Source: Candidatus Lindowbacteria bacterium RIFCSPLOWO2_12_FULL_62_27
GTDB taxonomy: Bacteria > Lindowbacteria > 2-12-FULL-62-27
NCBI GenBank assembly: GCA_001784175.1
Contig: MFPR01000020.1
Coordinates: 124,001 to 188,000, forward strand
Length of the DNA: 64,000 nt
Direction of reading: 5' to 3'
Shown here one piece after another: positions 8,358-19,649 of the stretch (the first letter of the stretch is position 1; every line of letters starts with the position of its first letter). A program made the translations under genes and the position numbers. The notes under the pieces are model-generated. The model made no database searches. It saw only the letters and a list, made by a program, of their open reading frames with translations, and had not been told where the DNA came from.

Positions 8358-9101
8358 ATGAATGTCCGCCCCGTACAGGTGATCGCAGCGCTCCTGAGCG
8401 TCCTGTGCCTCGGCTTTATGACCGGCTCCCTGATTTATCTGCTCCTCACGACCGTGTTCCTTCCCGATCCGCAATCCCTCGAAAATATCGGATTGATCAT
8501 TTATGACGAGGGTGGATCGATCGCGGCCATCGTCGGCCATTTCTTCATGATCACGGCCTTTGGGGTCGCCGCCGCCTACATCCTCGGACGCGAAACGGGC
8601 CGGTTCCTTGCAGAATCCGCCGGCACCCCCAATTGGAGCTACCGGCTGCTCGTGACCCTCACCGTCTACCTCTCCCGCTTCCCGGCGATCTTCATCGGGC
8701 TGGTCGGGTACTTCCTTCTCGTCATCCAGTTCGGCGCGCCTTGGACCTTGCCGACCCAGTGCCTCGTGTTTTTCCTGATGGTTCTGCCGACGGCCATCGA
8801 CGTGTGCCGGATCGGAAAGGACGACCCCAAGGCCGTCGGGGACGGGGTGCTCCTCGGCACCATCCGCGTCTGGCTCGAATTCCTCGTCATGTTCTGGATC
8901 ATCGCCTTCACGGCATACGATTACACCAAGCCCGATCCGGAAACCCATCGCTCGATCGCCGACTTTGTGTCCTCTGTCTGCGAAAGCGGCATCATGCCCA
9001 ATAACCCGGTGAACGCGCTCATGGTCTCGCTCCTCGCCGTCAGCTCCATCACGGCCCTCATCAACTGGTTCTTCCGCAACTACGCGCTGAGACAGAAATA
9101 A
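8358..9101 (+). CDS. Integral membrane protein distantly resembling PstA/PstC-type ABC permeases
   Basis: A 247-residue protein with about six hydrophobic segments. The central part (AYILGRETGRF, YLSRFPAIFIGLVGYFLLV, LVFFLMVLPTAIDVCRIGK) recalls the phosphate-permease pattern of a cytoplasmic loop after a PxIxxGLxGYxxxV helix. The EAA-like coupling loop (KDDPKAVGDGVLLGTIRVW) is degenerate. No ATP-binding or substrate-binding partner is adjacent, so a working transporter is not shown. ATG 8358 was preferred to TTG 8352 because of the AAAGGAGG spacing. The resemblance is by eye only, and a different fold is possible. Confidence 0.5.
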   Translation: MNVRPVQVIAALLSVLCLGFMTGSLIYLLLTTVFLPDPQSLENIGLIIYDEGGSIAAIVGHFFMITAFGVAAAYILGRETGRFLAESAGTPNWSYRLLVTLTVYLSRFPAIFIGLVGYFLLVIQFGAPWTLPTQCLVFFLMVLPTAIDVCRIGKDDPKAVGDGVLLGTIRVWLEFLVMFWIIAFTAYDYTKPDPETHRSIADFVSSVCESGIMPNNPVNALMVSLLAVSSITALINWFFRNYALRQK

Positions 9102-9108
9102 GACTCTG

Positions 9109-9152
9109 CCACCCCTCCCGCCGCCGGCGGGAGAGGGTCGGGGTGAGGGTGG
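9109..9152 (+). repeat. REP-like palindromic repeat, copy 1
   Basis: CTCCCGCC-GCC-GGCGGGAG (9115-9133) is followed by AGGG, two variable bases and GGGGTGAGGG. The same core (GCGGGAGAGGG, NN, GGGGTGAGGG) recurs inverted at 60291-60335. This copy sits between two genes, just before the promoter at 9157. Confidence 0.7.
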
Positions 9153-9156
9153 CCGA

Positions 9157-9186
9157 TTGACAGAGGTTCGCCGGTACTTTTATACT
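9157..9186 (+). promoter_or_regulatory. Sigma70-type promoter for the secreted-protein operon
   Basis: TTGACA (9157-9162) and TATACT (9181-9186) are separated by 18 bp. The distance to GTG 9191 or ATG 9197 is so short that the transcript should start within a few bases of the start codon. Confidence 0.75.
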
Positions 9187-9196
9187 GAATGTGTAT

Positions 9197-12100
9197 ATGA
9201 CGAAGTCTCTCTCTTGCTCATTGTTCACCGTGATGGCTCTCTGTTTGGTCTGCGCGCCCGGCATTCCGGAAGCGCGGGCCGGTGCGGACGAGGACTACCA
9301 GACGGCCCTGACGTACCTGGATGACACCAGCAACCTCCACGTCGATTCGGCCCTGATCTACTTGCATTCCGCGCTCGCCTCCAGTCCCTCCCACGGCGCG
9401 GCCAACGTGTTCGCCGCCGTCCTCGAGTTCGCCCAGATGGTGGACGACCGCGCCCTCGTGGCCTACCGCAAGAGTTTCTCCAACAACGCCGACTCGGCGA
9501 GCTTGAGCGAGTACCTCTCGCGGCTCATCGGCCGGGAGGAGCATTTTGATTCGATGGTCGATTACCGCGACTACTCCTGGGGTTCCGACCCGGTGGCGTC
9601 GGATGTCCAGTCGATCCTCAACCACATTCTGGCCGACTCGATCCCTCACATCGAAAGCCACATCCTGACGGCGATCCAGACGAGCGCGGTTTTTGATTTC
9701 CCGAAGAACCTCATCGAAGAAGGCAAGCGAAGTGACACGTTCGAGATCGACAAGACCGAGCTCTACGCGCTCCATTCCGGGCTCCTCGCGATCAAGGCCC
9801 TTTTGGTGATCCTGACCTCCTACGATCTCGACGTCCGCGACACCCTTGACCGGATCCCCGACACTGTGAGCTGGGACGATTTCCGCGATTCCTACCCGAA
9901 CCTGCTCGGCGGCAAGGGCGACTGGGACACGGCCTGGGCGGCCCTCCAGCAAATCGATACGAACCTCTATGAAGGTCTGACCTACCTCAATTCCGAAAGC
10001 GATTCGCAGGATTCGGATTTCATCCGCCGCATCTCCAACGCCGATACGGACAACGACCGTTACATCAACGACACCCACTTGAGCGACGCGCTCGACTGGC
10101 ATTCCGACACCCTCCAGCGGCTCATCTACAAGGGTGATTCCCTCGCCGGTGACCCGGACGATGGCAACGAGGAACTGGACAGCTTCTATTTCGTCCCCAG
10201 CGCGCTCTTCGCCGCTCCCCCCGACCGGACGGATTTCGGGGGGCTGAGACTGGGCCCGCGCGGCCGGGGATTGGAATGGAACGACGAGGCGTGGATCGAT
10301 CCGACCTTCGGGGGCATCTTCCCGCGCATGACGCTCGACAACCTTTTCCTGCACGCGTTTCACCCGGACACGTTTTTCATCATCTCTTCCGAACAACAGA
10401 CGATTGATATCAACAGTCTCTTTCCATACTGGAACTGGACGCCTGAAATCATCGACCTCCGTTTCGACGCCGCCGCGCCCGTCACCCTCATCCGCCGCAA
10501 CAGCTACTACGACACGCGGCTCTGGAAAATCGACATCACGCCCAAGACCACCGGGTTCCACGTCCGGCTGCTGTTCGATCGCTTCGACGACGAGGATTTC
10601 TTCCCGTGGGAAACTTATAAAATCCACCGGTTCGGCGATTTCTCCGGCCCGACGCTCCGTGTGGTGCCATGGTCGGCGAGCGGCGGCCAGGCCTCGGACG
10701 CGGGGTCGTCCGCGTCCGCGTTCGACGCGAAATTCACGTCCTTCAAAGTCGCCAACTCGTGGCTCACCTATGGCGCCGACACCCTCCAGATGTATGCCAT
10801 GCGGAACGGCAAAGCCTTCTTTGACACGATCGCGTCTTCGACCATCATCCCCTCCTCCAATGACACGACTCTCGTGAGCGGCGCCGCCACTGAACTTGGC
10901 TGGTTCATCCCCGGTGCGCCCGCGACGCCGTCCGATTCGGTCCAGATCGTCGCAAATTACACGTGGCTTACCGGCGATACGGGTTCGCCGCTCTCCAGCG
11001 ATTTCGTCGTGAAGGTCTCGAAACGCAAGATATTCACGGATACGCGGTATGGATTCTTTACCGATACGAACACGGATGTCCCGCTCAGCGGAGAGACGGT
11101 CACGTTCAGCGTGGTCGATTATCCTTCCGGCGCGACGGGGTTCGATCTCGATACAGAATCCGCCGTGACGAACTCGTCCGGCTACGCATACACGCGGCTG
11201 ACGCTCGGAAACAAGCCCGGTGTCTACGTGGTGAAAGCGTCTCTCGTGGCGGCCAGCGGCGGCGCGGATGCCCTCATGTTCGGAGCGACAGCGGGGATCG
11301 CCTACTGGTATGGCGTGGCGGCCAAGACCGGCCCCTGGTTCATTTTCTCGCTCCCCCGGACACCTTCCAGCCTGGTTCCGTCCTCAGTCATCGAGTCGAG
11401 AACATTTTCCTCGGGTGACTGGAAGATGTACGAATACAATACGTCCGCCGGCGCATACGAAGTGCCGGCCGCGTTGGAGTTGGGCGCCGCCTACTGGCTG
11501 AAAACTCTCGATGAAGGTCTCATCGATCTGAGCGCCGCCTCATCGTTGAGCACGACGCAATATATCCCGCTCGCCGCCGGCTGGAATATGGTTGGAATTC
11601 CGTTTGAGCAGGCGTATTCGACAAGGAACCTGTTCGTGCAAACAGCGGCCGGCAATACCGTATCCATCGATACGGCCATCGACAGCGGGATTCTGGAGCG
11701 TTACTTTCACTCTTGGGATGGTTCCACCTATGACAAATGCCCCGACGAGACCTTTGACCGGTCTGGCTGCTACTTTTATCCCTACGAAGGTCAGTGGGTC
11801 TACGCCGCCCAAGCCTGCACCTTGGTCGCGCCGCCGGTCTCTACGGCGGCATTCACCGGGCCGCGGATCACCAGCGCCACCTATCGGGCGCCCAACTTTT
11901 CGGCAGGCATGGGCCGGTCGGCAAAACTGCTCTCAAGCGCGCCGCTGGCGCCCAAGAAAAGCGATGACTGGACCGTCCAGCTCATCGCGCGGAGCGGATC
12001 GTATTCGGACATGTCCAACGCCATAGGCGTCCGGCCGACTTCGGTGGAACCGATCCGCAAGGCGCCCAAACCTCCGGCCGGGGTACATCTGGCGATACGG

Positions 12101-12529
12101 TCGGCGGGGACCGGCTACTCGTCGCTCTTCGCTTCGCCCGCCGATCCGCGCGAATGGGAGTTCGATGTTACGTCCACGTCGGCCGGCGTGGTCCACGTCA
12201 GCGCGGCGAACATCGAGTCCGTCCCGGACGACGTGCCGCTGACCCTCATGGATCAGTCGACCGGCCACAAGGTTGATCTGCGGCAAAGCGCGTCCTATTC
12301 GTATTTCTCCGGCGCCGCCGAATCGCGTTCGTTCCTCCTGTCGACCGGCGGGTTTAGCGTCCTTGATAAGCTCGCCTATCCCGCCGCGTGCGTCGTCCGG
12401 CGCGCGGTCGGATTTGACGGCGCCGTCACGGAGTTGCTCCGGCGGTGGCGCGACGGCTGGCTCGCAAACTCCTTCGGCCGGCGCCTCACGCGTACCTATT
12501 ACGGCTGGTTTGGGTCTCCGCTGCCATGA
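9197..12529 (+). CDS. Large secreted/surface protein with CFI-box-like C-terminal sorting motif
   Basis: A 1110-residue protein with a signal peptide (MTKSLSCSLFTVMALCLVCA, cleavage near EARA). An alpha-helical N-terminal region follows (residues about 30-110, TPR-like DYQTALTYLDDTSNLHVDSA). The middle is beta-rich and includes an invasin/Ig-like stretch (VPLSGETVTFSVVDYPSGAT, ending NKPGVYVVKASLV). After it comes an AGWNMVGIPFE repeat-type segment common in cell-surface proteins. The last about 50 residues (PAACVVRRAV, then LLRRWRDGWLANSFGRRLTR and YYGWFGSPLP) resemble CFI-box-CTERM tails with a degenerate C-F-I box. An alternative GTG start is at 9191. The stop overlaps the next start (ATGA), so it heads a four-gene envelope operon. 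Its substrate is unknown. Confidence 0.7.
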   Translation: MTKSLSCSLFTVMALCLVCAPGIPEARAGADEDYQTALTYLDDTSNLHVDSALIYLHSALASSPSHGAANVFAAVLEFAQMVDDRALVAYRKSFSNNADSASLSEYLSRLIGREEHFDSMVDYRDYSWGSDPVASDVQSILNHILADSIPHIESHILTAIQTSAVFDFPKNLIEEGKRSDTFEIDKTELYALHSGLLAIKALLVILTSYDLDVRDTLDRIPDTVSWDDFRDSYPNLLGGKGDWDTAWAALQQIDTNLYEGLTYLNSESDSQDSDFIRRISNADTDNDRYINDTHLSDALDWHSDTLQRLIYKGDSLAGDPDDGNEELDSFYFVPSALFAAPPDRTDFGGLRLGPRGRGLEWNDEAWIDPTFGGIFPRMTLDNLFLHAFHPDTFFIISSEQQTIDINSLFPYWNWTPEIIDLRFDAAAPVTLIRRNSYYDTRLWKIDITPKTTGFHVRLLFDRFDDEDFFPWETYKIHRFGDFSGPTLRVVPWSASGGQASDAGSSASAFDAKFTSFKVANSWLTYGADTLQMYAMRNGKAFFDTIASSTIIPSSNDTTLVSGAATELGWFIPGAPATPSDSVQIVANYTWLTGDTGSPLSSDFVVKVSKRKIFTDTRYGFFTDTNTDVPLSGETVTFSVVDYPSGATGFDLDTESAVTNSSGYAYTRLTLGNKPGVYVVKASLVAASGGADALMFGATAGIAYWYGVAAKTGPWFIFSLPRTPSSLVPSSVIESRTFSSGDWKMYEYNTSAGAYEVPAALELGAAYWLKTLDEGLIDLSAASSLSTTQYIPLAAGWNMVGIPFEQAYSTRNLFVQTAAGNTVSIDTAIDSGILERYFHSWDGSTYDKCPDETFDRSGCYFYPYEGQWVYAAQACTLVAPPVSTAAFTGPRITSATYRAPNFSAGMGRSAKLLSSAPLAPKKSDDWTVQLIARSGSYSDMSNAIGVRPTSVEPIRKAPKPPAGVHLAIRSAGTGYSSLFASPADPREWEFDVTSTSAGVVHVSAANIESVPDDVPLTLMDQSTGHKVDLRQSASYSYFSGAAESRSFLLSTGGFSVLDKLAYPAACVVRRAVGFDGAVTELLRRWRDGWLANSFGRRLTRTYYGWFGSPLP

Positions 12530-13995
12530 CCGCCTTGCGAATTTCTCTATGGATGTTTCTCCTGTTATCCCTGACCTGTTATCCATTGCCGTCGTATGCC
12601 CAGCAGTCCGAAGAGGAGGCGCGCGTCGGGATGGTCGAGTCGGTCGAGGAGATGCGCTACACGGAGGAACTGACCGCCACCGCGTTCCGCGCGCGGCGCG
12701 ACAAACTCGGCTGGTTGTTCGATTACGGATACACCGCCGGCTTTTCCTACACCGCCGCTGAGGAGGGCGACCGCGACCGGACCTCGCAGGACGATCCGGA
12801 CCACACGTGGGACCACGAGTTCAATATCTTCGGCGCGGTCGCGAGCGTCGACCGCAAGGCCAAGGTTTATGCGCGCGCGAAAACGGTCTACACCGACAAC
12901 GCCAAGATTTCGCCCACCACGCGGGAGTCGGACGTCGACCAGCCGAAAATCGACATGATGTATTACGAGCGCGTCTTCAAGGGGCAGCGCCTCAAACACA
13001 CGCTGACGGTCGGCCGGCAGTTCTACAAGTTCGGCCGCGGGATCGCCTACGGCCTGACCGCCGACGGGTTTTTGTGGGAGTCGAAGGGCCGGAAAATGCA
13101 GATCAACGCGATGTTTTCGCGGCAAAAACCCGGCGACAACAATATTGACAACCTCGCGCCCGGATCGGGACGCACCAAACGATGGTTTTTCGGCGGCGAG
13201 TACAAACACAAATTCAAAGGATGGCTCAAGCTCGACGTGTTCGGGCTCATGAACATCGACCGCAACACCGAAGAAGCCTACGCGCCCGCCGCCGGACTCG
13301 TCCAGCGCAGCCAGTTCGATTCCCGGTATTTCGGGCTGGGGCTGGATGGGACGTTTTTCTCCAAACTCAATTACTGGTGGGAATACATCGTCGTTCAGGG
13401 AAAAACCTACAATGCCGCCCTGGCCGCCGCCGCGGCGTCCAAGGTCAGCGTGAACGCGGACGCGCTCGATTTCGGTCTCCGCTATCTCTTCGGCGGCGAC
13501 CTCGCGCCCACGCTCTTCACCGAATACGCCTTCGGCAGCGGCGATGCCGACCGCGGAAATAATGTCACCTCCTCCAGTTTCGGATCGCAGTTCGGCAAGG
13601 ACTCGGTGTTCCGGTCGTTTGGCGGCCTGCCCATGGGTCACGCGCTGGCCCCAAGCCTTGCCAATATCCGCATCGGCAAAATCGGCGGTAGCGTCCAGCC
13701 CTTCGGCCGGATGGCCTCGGCGCGGTGGAATGATATGACCCTCAACTTGACCGCCTACACCTACTGGGCCGACGCCCCGGGCGGCCCGACGTCCGACGGA
13801 GGGAAGATTTTTCCGACGGTGGCGTCGGAAGCCTCGGACGATGTCGGCGACGAATATGACCTCACGGTCTCATGGAAATTCTTTAACGACGTCAACTACC
13901 AGCTCAAATGGGGCGTCTTCATGCCGGGCCCCGCCTACGGCGGCAATCGCGCGCATGAAGAGTACATGAAACTGAAAGTGTCGTTCGACTTATGA
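12526..13995 (+). CDS. Outer-membrane beta-barrel of the alginate-export/porin type
   Basis: A 489-residue protein with a clear signal peptide (ISLWMFLLLSLTCYPLPSYA, then QQSEEE). The mature part alternates amphipathic strands and polar turns, ending in the aromatic EEYMKLKVSFDL expected of an outer-membrane barrel. LTVGRQFYKFGRGIAYGL and LKLDVFGLMNIDRNTEE match the alginate-export (AlgE-like) pattern. It probably forms an outer-membrane pore; the substrate cannot be read from sequence. ATG 12526 overlaps the stop of the large secreted protein, and the next gene starts four bases inside its end, so all are translationally coupled. Confidence 0.75.
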   Translation: MTALRISLWMFLLLSLTCYPLPSYAQQSEEEARVGMVESVEEMRYTEELTATAFRARRDKLGWLFDYGYTAGFSYTAAEEGDRDRTSQDDPDHTWDHEFNIFGAVASVDRKAKVYARAKTVYTDNAKISPTTRESDVDQPKIDMMYYERVFKGQRLKHTLTVGRQFYKFGRGIAYGLTADGFLWESKGRKMQINAMFSRQKPGDNNIDNLAPGSGRTKRWFFGGEYKHKFKGWLKLDVFGLMNIDRNTEEAYAPAAGLVQRSQFDSRYFGLGLDGTFFSKLNYWWEYIVVQGKTYNAALAAAAASKVSVNADALDFGLRYLFGGDLAPTLFTEYAFGSGDADRGNNVTSSSFGSQFGKDSVFRSFGGLPMGHALAPSLANIRIGKIGGSVQPFGRMASARWNDMTLNLTAYTYWADAPGGPTSDGGKIFPTVASEASDDVGDEYDLTVSWKFFNDVNYQLKWGVFMPGPAYGGNRAHEEYMKLKVSFDL

Positions 13996-14474
13996 GGACG
14001 ATCGTAATTATTCTCCTCCTCCTGACCTCCGGTCTCACCGGCTGGGCGCAGAGCGAAAACGATTTTTACCGGGACATGATCAAAAAACCGGTCGCGTCCA
14101 AGGAGGACCTGGTCCGGGCCGTGGCGAGATTCCGGGGATACCGCGGGCCGGACATGGCGCAGGAGGAGGCGCAGCACCTCCTGAACCAGGGCGTGCGGTT
14201 CAGGAAGAGCATCATGAAGGCCATTCGCGCGCCGGTCACGAAGGGCGAGGCTGTCAACCTGTTTTTGAACGCGATGGACTCCGCCGCCGACCAGCGCGGC
14301 CTCATGGGCCGGCTGTTCACCCGGAGCGTCCGCTACGCCGCGCGTGACGGGATGGCGCAGAAGTTGCTCCCGTCGGGCAGCTACGCGCACGAATTCATGA
14401 GCGGCGCCGAGCTTTTGGCCATGCTCGGCCGCGCGGTCGAACAAGCGCAGAAGAAGGGAGGCGCCGCGCCATGA
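13992..14474 (+). CDS. Small secreted protein of unknown function
   Basis: A 160-residue protein with an N-terminal signal peptide (MRTIVIILLLLTSGLTGWAQ) and a helical, charged mature region of about 140 residues containing several basic stretches (VRFRKSIMKAIR, FTRSVRYAARDG). No catalytic motif is recognised. It overlaps the barrel gene and the FecR-domain gene by four bases each (ATGA), so it is the third member of the envelope operon. A periplasmic partner of the barrel or FecR protein is possible by context only. Confidence 0.7.
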   Translation: MRTIVIILLLLTSGLTGWAQSENDFYRDMIKKPVASKEDLVRAVARFRGYRGPDMAQEEAQHLLNQGVRFRKSIMKAIRAPVTKGEAVNLFLNAMDSAADQRGLMGRLFTRSVRYAARDGMAQKLLPSGSYAHEFMSGAELLAMLGRAVEQAQKKGGAAP

Positions 14475-15613
14475 GAACGCTCCGCAGGGTTTCACTGGTT
14501 GTCCTCTGTTGCCTGACTCATCCCGCTCACGCGGCCGAACAGAAAACCGCGCTGATCGGCACGATCGCCGAATCGGCCGGCGCCGTCGAGGTGCTCAAAC
14601 GCGGCAGCACGGAATGGGTCCGCGTGACGGTCGGCACAAAAGTCGGCACGGGGGACCAGATCAACACGGGGATCGATGGCCGGGCCGTTTTGAAATTCGA
14701 CAACAGCGCAACCGAAATCCGGCCGCTCACACAATTCGTCGTCGGGCGCGCCATGCAGGACGACAAGGAATTCACCACCGAGATGTTCCTGCAGGTCGGC
14801 AAGCTCGTGAATTCGGTGGACAAGGAGAGCGGCAAGAAGAACAAATTCACGGTGACGACGCCCACGGCCGTCGCGGGGATCCGCGGCACTCAGCAGGAAA
14901 TCGGATTCGGCGAGGGATTCGGCACGGAATGCAAGATTGAGGACGGCGAAGGTTACATGGCGCCCGTTCAGGCCGAAAAGTTGCCGCCGGCCGTGCAGAT
15001 GGCCCTCGGCGTCGGGCCGGCCGCCGCAGCGGCGCCGGCGGGTCTTGCCGCCGGAGGCGAACCCAGGGCGGAAGCCGGAGCGCCGGGCGCCGGCGGTCCG
15101 CCTGGTGCGGGCGGCGCCGTCTCAGAAGCCGCAACAGGCGCGGCCGGCGGTGGACAGGCAACGGCCGAAGCGGTCGCTGCGGCGCTCGACAATTGGCTGC
15201 AGGCTTCCTTTGACGACAAGGTTGCCGGTGAAGAGGGCGGCGCCGAAGAAGCGCCTGCCGAGGAGATTCCGCTGGAGGAGGCGCAAGGCGGAGAAGAAAT
15301 TGTGATCGGCGACGGTGAGGAGGCTGGAGTCAGAGATCCGGACGATGTCGAGGGTAACGTGGACCCGCTGGACGTCATCCTCGTGCAATCTGTGACCAAC
15401 ATCACCTCGGCCGCCGCGTCCGAGGCCGAACAGGAAGCCGCGCTGATCTCAACGGAAGTCTCCGATGTGCCGGCGTCCGAAACCGCACTGGACGAGGCCG
15501 AAAAAGCCGCCGAGGAGGTCGCAAAGGACGTCGGTCAGACGACGGGCGACGGAACGACCACAGCGGAACTGGAGGATCTTTTCGGCAACCCGCCCGCTCA
15601 CCCAACAAATTAG
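14471..15613 (+). CDS. Secreted FecR-domain protein with long acidic tail
   Basis: A 380-residue protein with signal peptide MRTLRRVSLVVLCCLTHPAH. The FecR-like domain (about 25-170) includes GTIAESAGAVEVLKRGSTEW, GTGDQINTGIDGRAVLKFDN and TPTAVAGIRGTQQ, the hallmark AxxGxRGT segment. From about residue 175 the sequence is low-complexity Ala/Gly/Pro, then strongly acidic (many Glu/Asp). There is no FecI or FecA nearby, so this is the stand-alone secreted type rather than an anti-sigma factor. It is the last gene of the envelope operon and convergent with acs (7-bp gap). A paralogue lies at 31607. Confidence 0.85.
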   Translation: MRTLRRVSLVVLCCLTHPAHAAEQKTALIGTIAESAGAVEVLKRGSTEWVRVTVGTKVGTGDQINTGIDGRAVLKFDNSATEIRPLTQFVVGRAMQDDKEFTTEMFLQVGKLVNSVDKESGKKNKFTVTTPTAVAGIRGTQQEIGFGEGFGTECKIEDGEGYMAPVQAEKLPPAVQMALGVGPAAAAAPAGLAAGGEPRAEAGAPGAGGPPGAGGAVSEAATGAAGGGQATAEAVAAALDNWLQASFDDKVAGEEGGAEEAPAEEIPLEEAQGGEEIVIGDGEEAGVRDPDDVEGNVDPLDVILVQSVTNITSAAASEAEQEAALISTEVSDVPASETALDEAEKAAEEVAKDVGQTTGDGTTTAELEDLFGNPPAHPTN

Positions 15614-15620
15614 CTTACAG

Positions 15621-17578
<1,958 letters not shown>

Positions 17579-17582
<4 letters not shown>

Positions 17583-18196
17583 TTCAGGCCCGCCGCTTGC
17601 GACTCGACCGCCGCCACCGCCGCCTCCTCCGCCGCCTTCACCTGCGCCTCCGTGCCCGACATCCACAACCGCCCGTAGACGCCGCGCACCCGCGCGTCGA
17701 TCAGCCGGATCGACCCGATCGCCTTCTCGGCTGCGTTCGCCGCCAGCACGCTGTTCACCGCCGGCTGGACCTCGAGAATAAACAGGGATTCACCCGCCAC
17801 GATCATGTTCCCGTACCGGTCCCGGTTCAGGACCTGCGCGTGATAGGGATTGATGCCGGTGATGATCTGGCTGGTGAGGATTTTCGGCTTGAGGACGTCC
17901 TTCAGGGTGAGCCGGTAGTGGTCCAGCACCTTTTGCGCGGAATTTCGGACCTCCTCCTGCGAGTACGAGTGAAACTCCAGGATCCCGAACTCGCGCTCCT
18001 CAATCAGCGTCGCCGGCCGGACCTCCGTCTGCTTGAGCGCAATGTCCGCCACCCGGTTGATCTCCACGCCGGGGATGACCTCGATCCACTGCGAGGCCAT
18101 CCCCTCCACCGGGATGTCCCCCACGGCGGTCTTGGCCATGAGCGTCGCCAGTTGCGGCTGCAATCGGTCCAGATACACGTACGATCGGAGTTCCAT
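17579..18196 (-). CDS. Tandem BMC-domain (microcompartment shell-like) protein
   Basis: A 205-residue protein with two repeats of bacterial-microcompartment-domain character. The C-terminal half ([20 protein letters not shown], then [16 protein letters not shown] and [18 protein letters not shown]) fits the BMC beta-alpha pattern. The N-terminal half ([58 protein letters not shown]) is a diverged copy. Tandem BMC proteins form trimeric shell tiles. No hexameric or pentameric shell gene is visible in the window, so a complete compartment is not shown. ATG 18194-18196 was chosen; a TTG at 18227-18229 would add 11 residues. It is coupled to acs. The assignment is by pattern and needs a profile search. 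Confidence 0.65.
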
Positions 18197-18269
18197 CTGA
18201 AGCCGCCAAACTAATATAGGGCGGCTCAAAATGAAAGATCATACTCCTCAAAAGGAAAGCATACCGGCG

Positions 18270-19505
18270 TCAGTTGAACAAATATTTCAAAATATCGCCG
18301 ACCCGCGCGGACCACGCGCGCTCCGAATGATCCGCGCCCTCCGCGACGAACTCCATGAAGTCCCGGCCGCGCGCGTATCCCTTTTTCTCGAGAAGACTGC
18401 CGAGCCGCCGGAGCGTGTCGACGTTGAATTCCGGATGGCCGCCCTCGGCGGTGCCCATATCGATCCACAGCCGGGAAATTTTCGGAGGCCGCTGCGACCG
18501 CTCGATCCGCCGGAAAATCTCGCCGTCGGCCCACCAGAGCGCCGGGGAGACGACGCCGGCGCGGGAAAAAACGTCCGACCTCTCCCACGCCAGGCGCAGC
18601 GACAGAAGCCCGCCAAGGGACGATCCCATGACCGCCGTGTGCTCGCGGCCGCGCTTCGTCCGGTAGACGCGGTCGATGTATGGCTTGACTTCCTCGATCA
18701 GAAACTTCTCGTACAACCGCCCGCGCCCGCCCTGCCCGTGTCCGGTGTCGACGGCGGTCGTGTATTCGCTCATCCGGTCGTCGCTGTTCCAGACGGCGAC
18801 GACGATCACCGGCGGAATTTCGCCGCTCTCGATCAACTCTTGGCACCGCTCGTCGATCCCCCACTCGACGCCGATGACCGACGAATGAGCGTCAAAGGCG
18901 TTCTGGCCGTCGTGAACGTACAGCACCGGGTATCGGGCCTTCGACGTCTCGTATCCGGGCGGCAGATACACGGCGATCGTCCGCTCGTTGCCGAGATGCC
19001 GGGAGCCGAACCGCTCGTGAAACCGGATGTCTCCTGTCAACGTCGACGCCGGGCGCGGAGCCGCGTCGGCCCAAGCGGCCACGTCGGCGCGCACAACAAC
19101 GCCGTCCCTGCCGTGTTCGCTTGCCGCCGGGACGACAAAAAGACGGTTTGGAATATCCTCGTAGGCGGAGTCCTTCTCAACCGTCGACCACGATCCCCGC
19201 GTGATCTTGTACTCCAGGACCGACCCCGCCGGCAGCCGCGCGACGCCGACCGCCAGATCGTGCCCGTTCCGATCGAGCGCCATCCCGTCCGGCCTCCACG
19301 CGCCCGCTTCCTTCAGATTGCCCGAAAGGTAGATCGTGTCCGGGGAAGATACGGCCGGAAACCGGACCTCGAACCGGACAGCGACCCGCGCCTCCGCAGC
19401 AGCCTTCCGGTTCTCCACTTTCCTCGTCCTTGTTGTTTTGCTCGACACGCTTACCCCTCCCGCCAACAGGACGGCCAAGGCCGCCCCAAGAATGATGTGG
19501 ACCAT
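18270..19505 (-). CDS. Secreted esterase with N-terminal carbohydrate-binding-like domain
   Basis: A 411-residue protein with a signal-like N-terminus (MVHIILGAALAVLLAGGVSV). Residues about 40-130 resemble a CBM20/CBM48-type starch-binding fold (FEVRFPAVSSPDTIYLSGNL; SVLEYKITRGSW). The rest is an esterase-D/enterochelin-esterase-like alpha/beta hydrolase: RTIAVYLPPGYET, PVLYVHDGQNAFD, nucleophile motif MGSSLGGLLSLRLA, and a late GADHSERAW with the catalytic histidine. It probably hydrolyses an ester on a glycan or siderophore in the periplasm or outside; the substrate is unknown. It is divergent from the AsmA-like gene. Confidence 0.85.
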   Translation of the reverse strand: MVHIILGAALAVLLAGGVSVSSKTTRTRKVENRKAAAEARVAVRFEVRFPAVSSPDTIYLSGNLKEAGAWRPDGMALDRNGHDLAVGVARLPAGSVLEYKITRGSWSTVEKDSAYEDIPNRLFVVPAASEHGRDGVVVRADVAAWADAAPRPASTLTGDIRFHERFGSRHLGNERTIAVYLPPGYETSKARYPVLYVHDGQNAFDAHSSVIGVEWGIDERCQELIESGEIPPVIVVAVWNSDDRMSEYTTAVDTGHGQGGRGRLYEKFLIEEVKPYIDRVYRTKRGREHTAVMGSSLGGLLSLRLAWERSDVFSRAGVVSPALWWADGEIFRRIERSQRPPKISRLWIDMGTAEGGHPEFNVDTLRRLGSLLEKKGYARGRDFMEFVAEGADHSERAWSARVGDILKYLFN

Positions 19506-19649
19506 AAGAAGGGCATCGAATCACAGACCAAAAGAGGGATCAACCGTTTACGTGTCGCCGGAAGGTGTCACAGGTGCTTATTCAGAAACTCGATGACATC
19601 TGTTTTTCAGCGGCCTGTTATGGCGCGGAATTTGGTACACTGGCCGCCA

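Noticed and set aside
18231-19649. Upstream two-fifths of a long plus-strand frame ending in the AsmA-like gene
   Set aside because: This part is antisense to the esterase and basic/low-complexity; the real start is at 19650.
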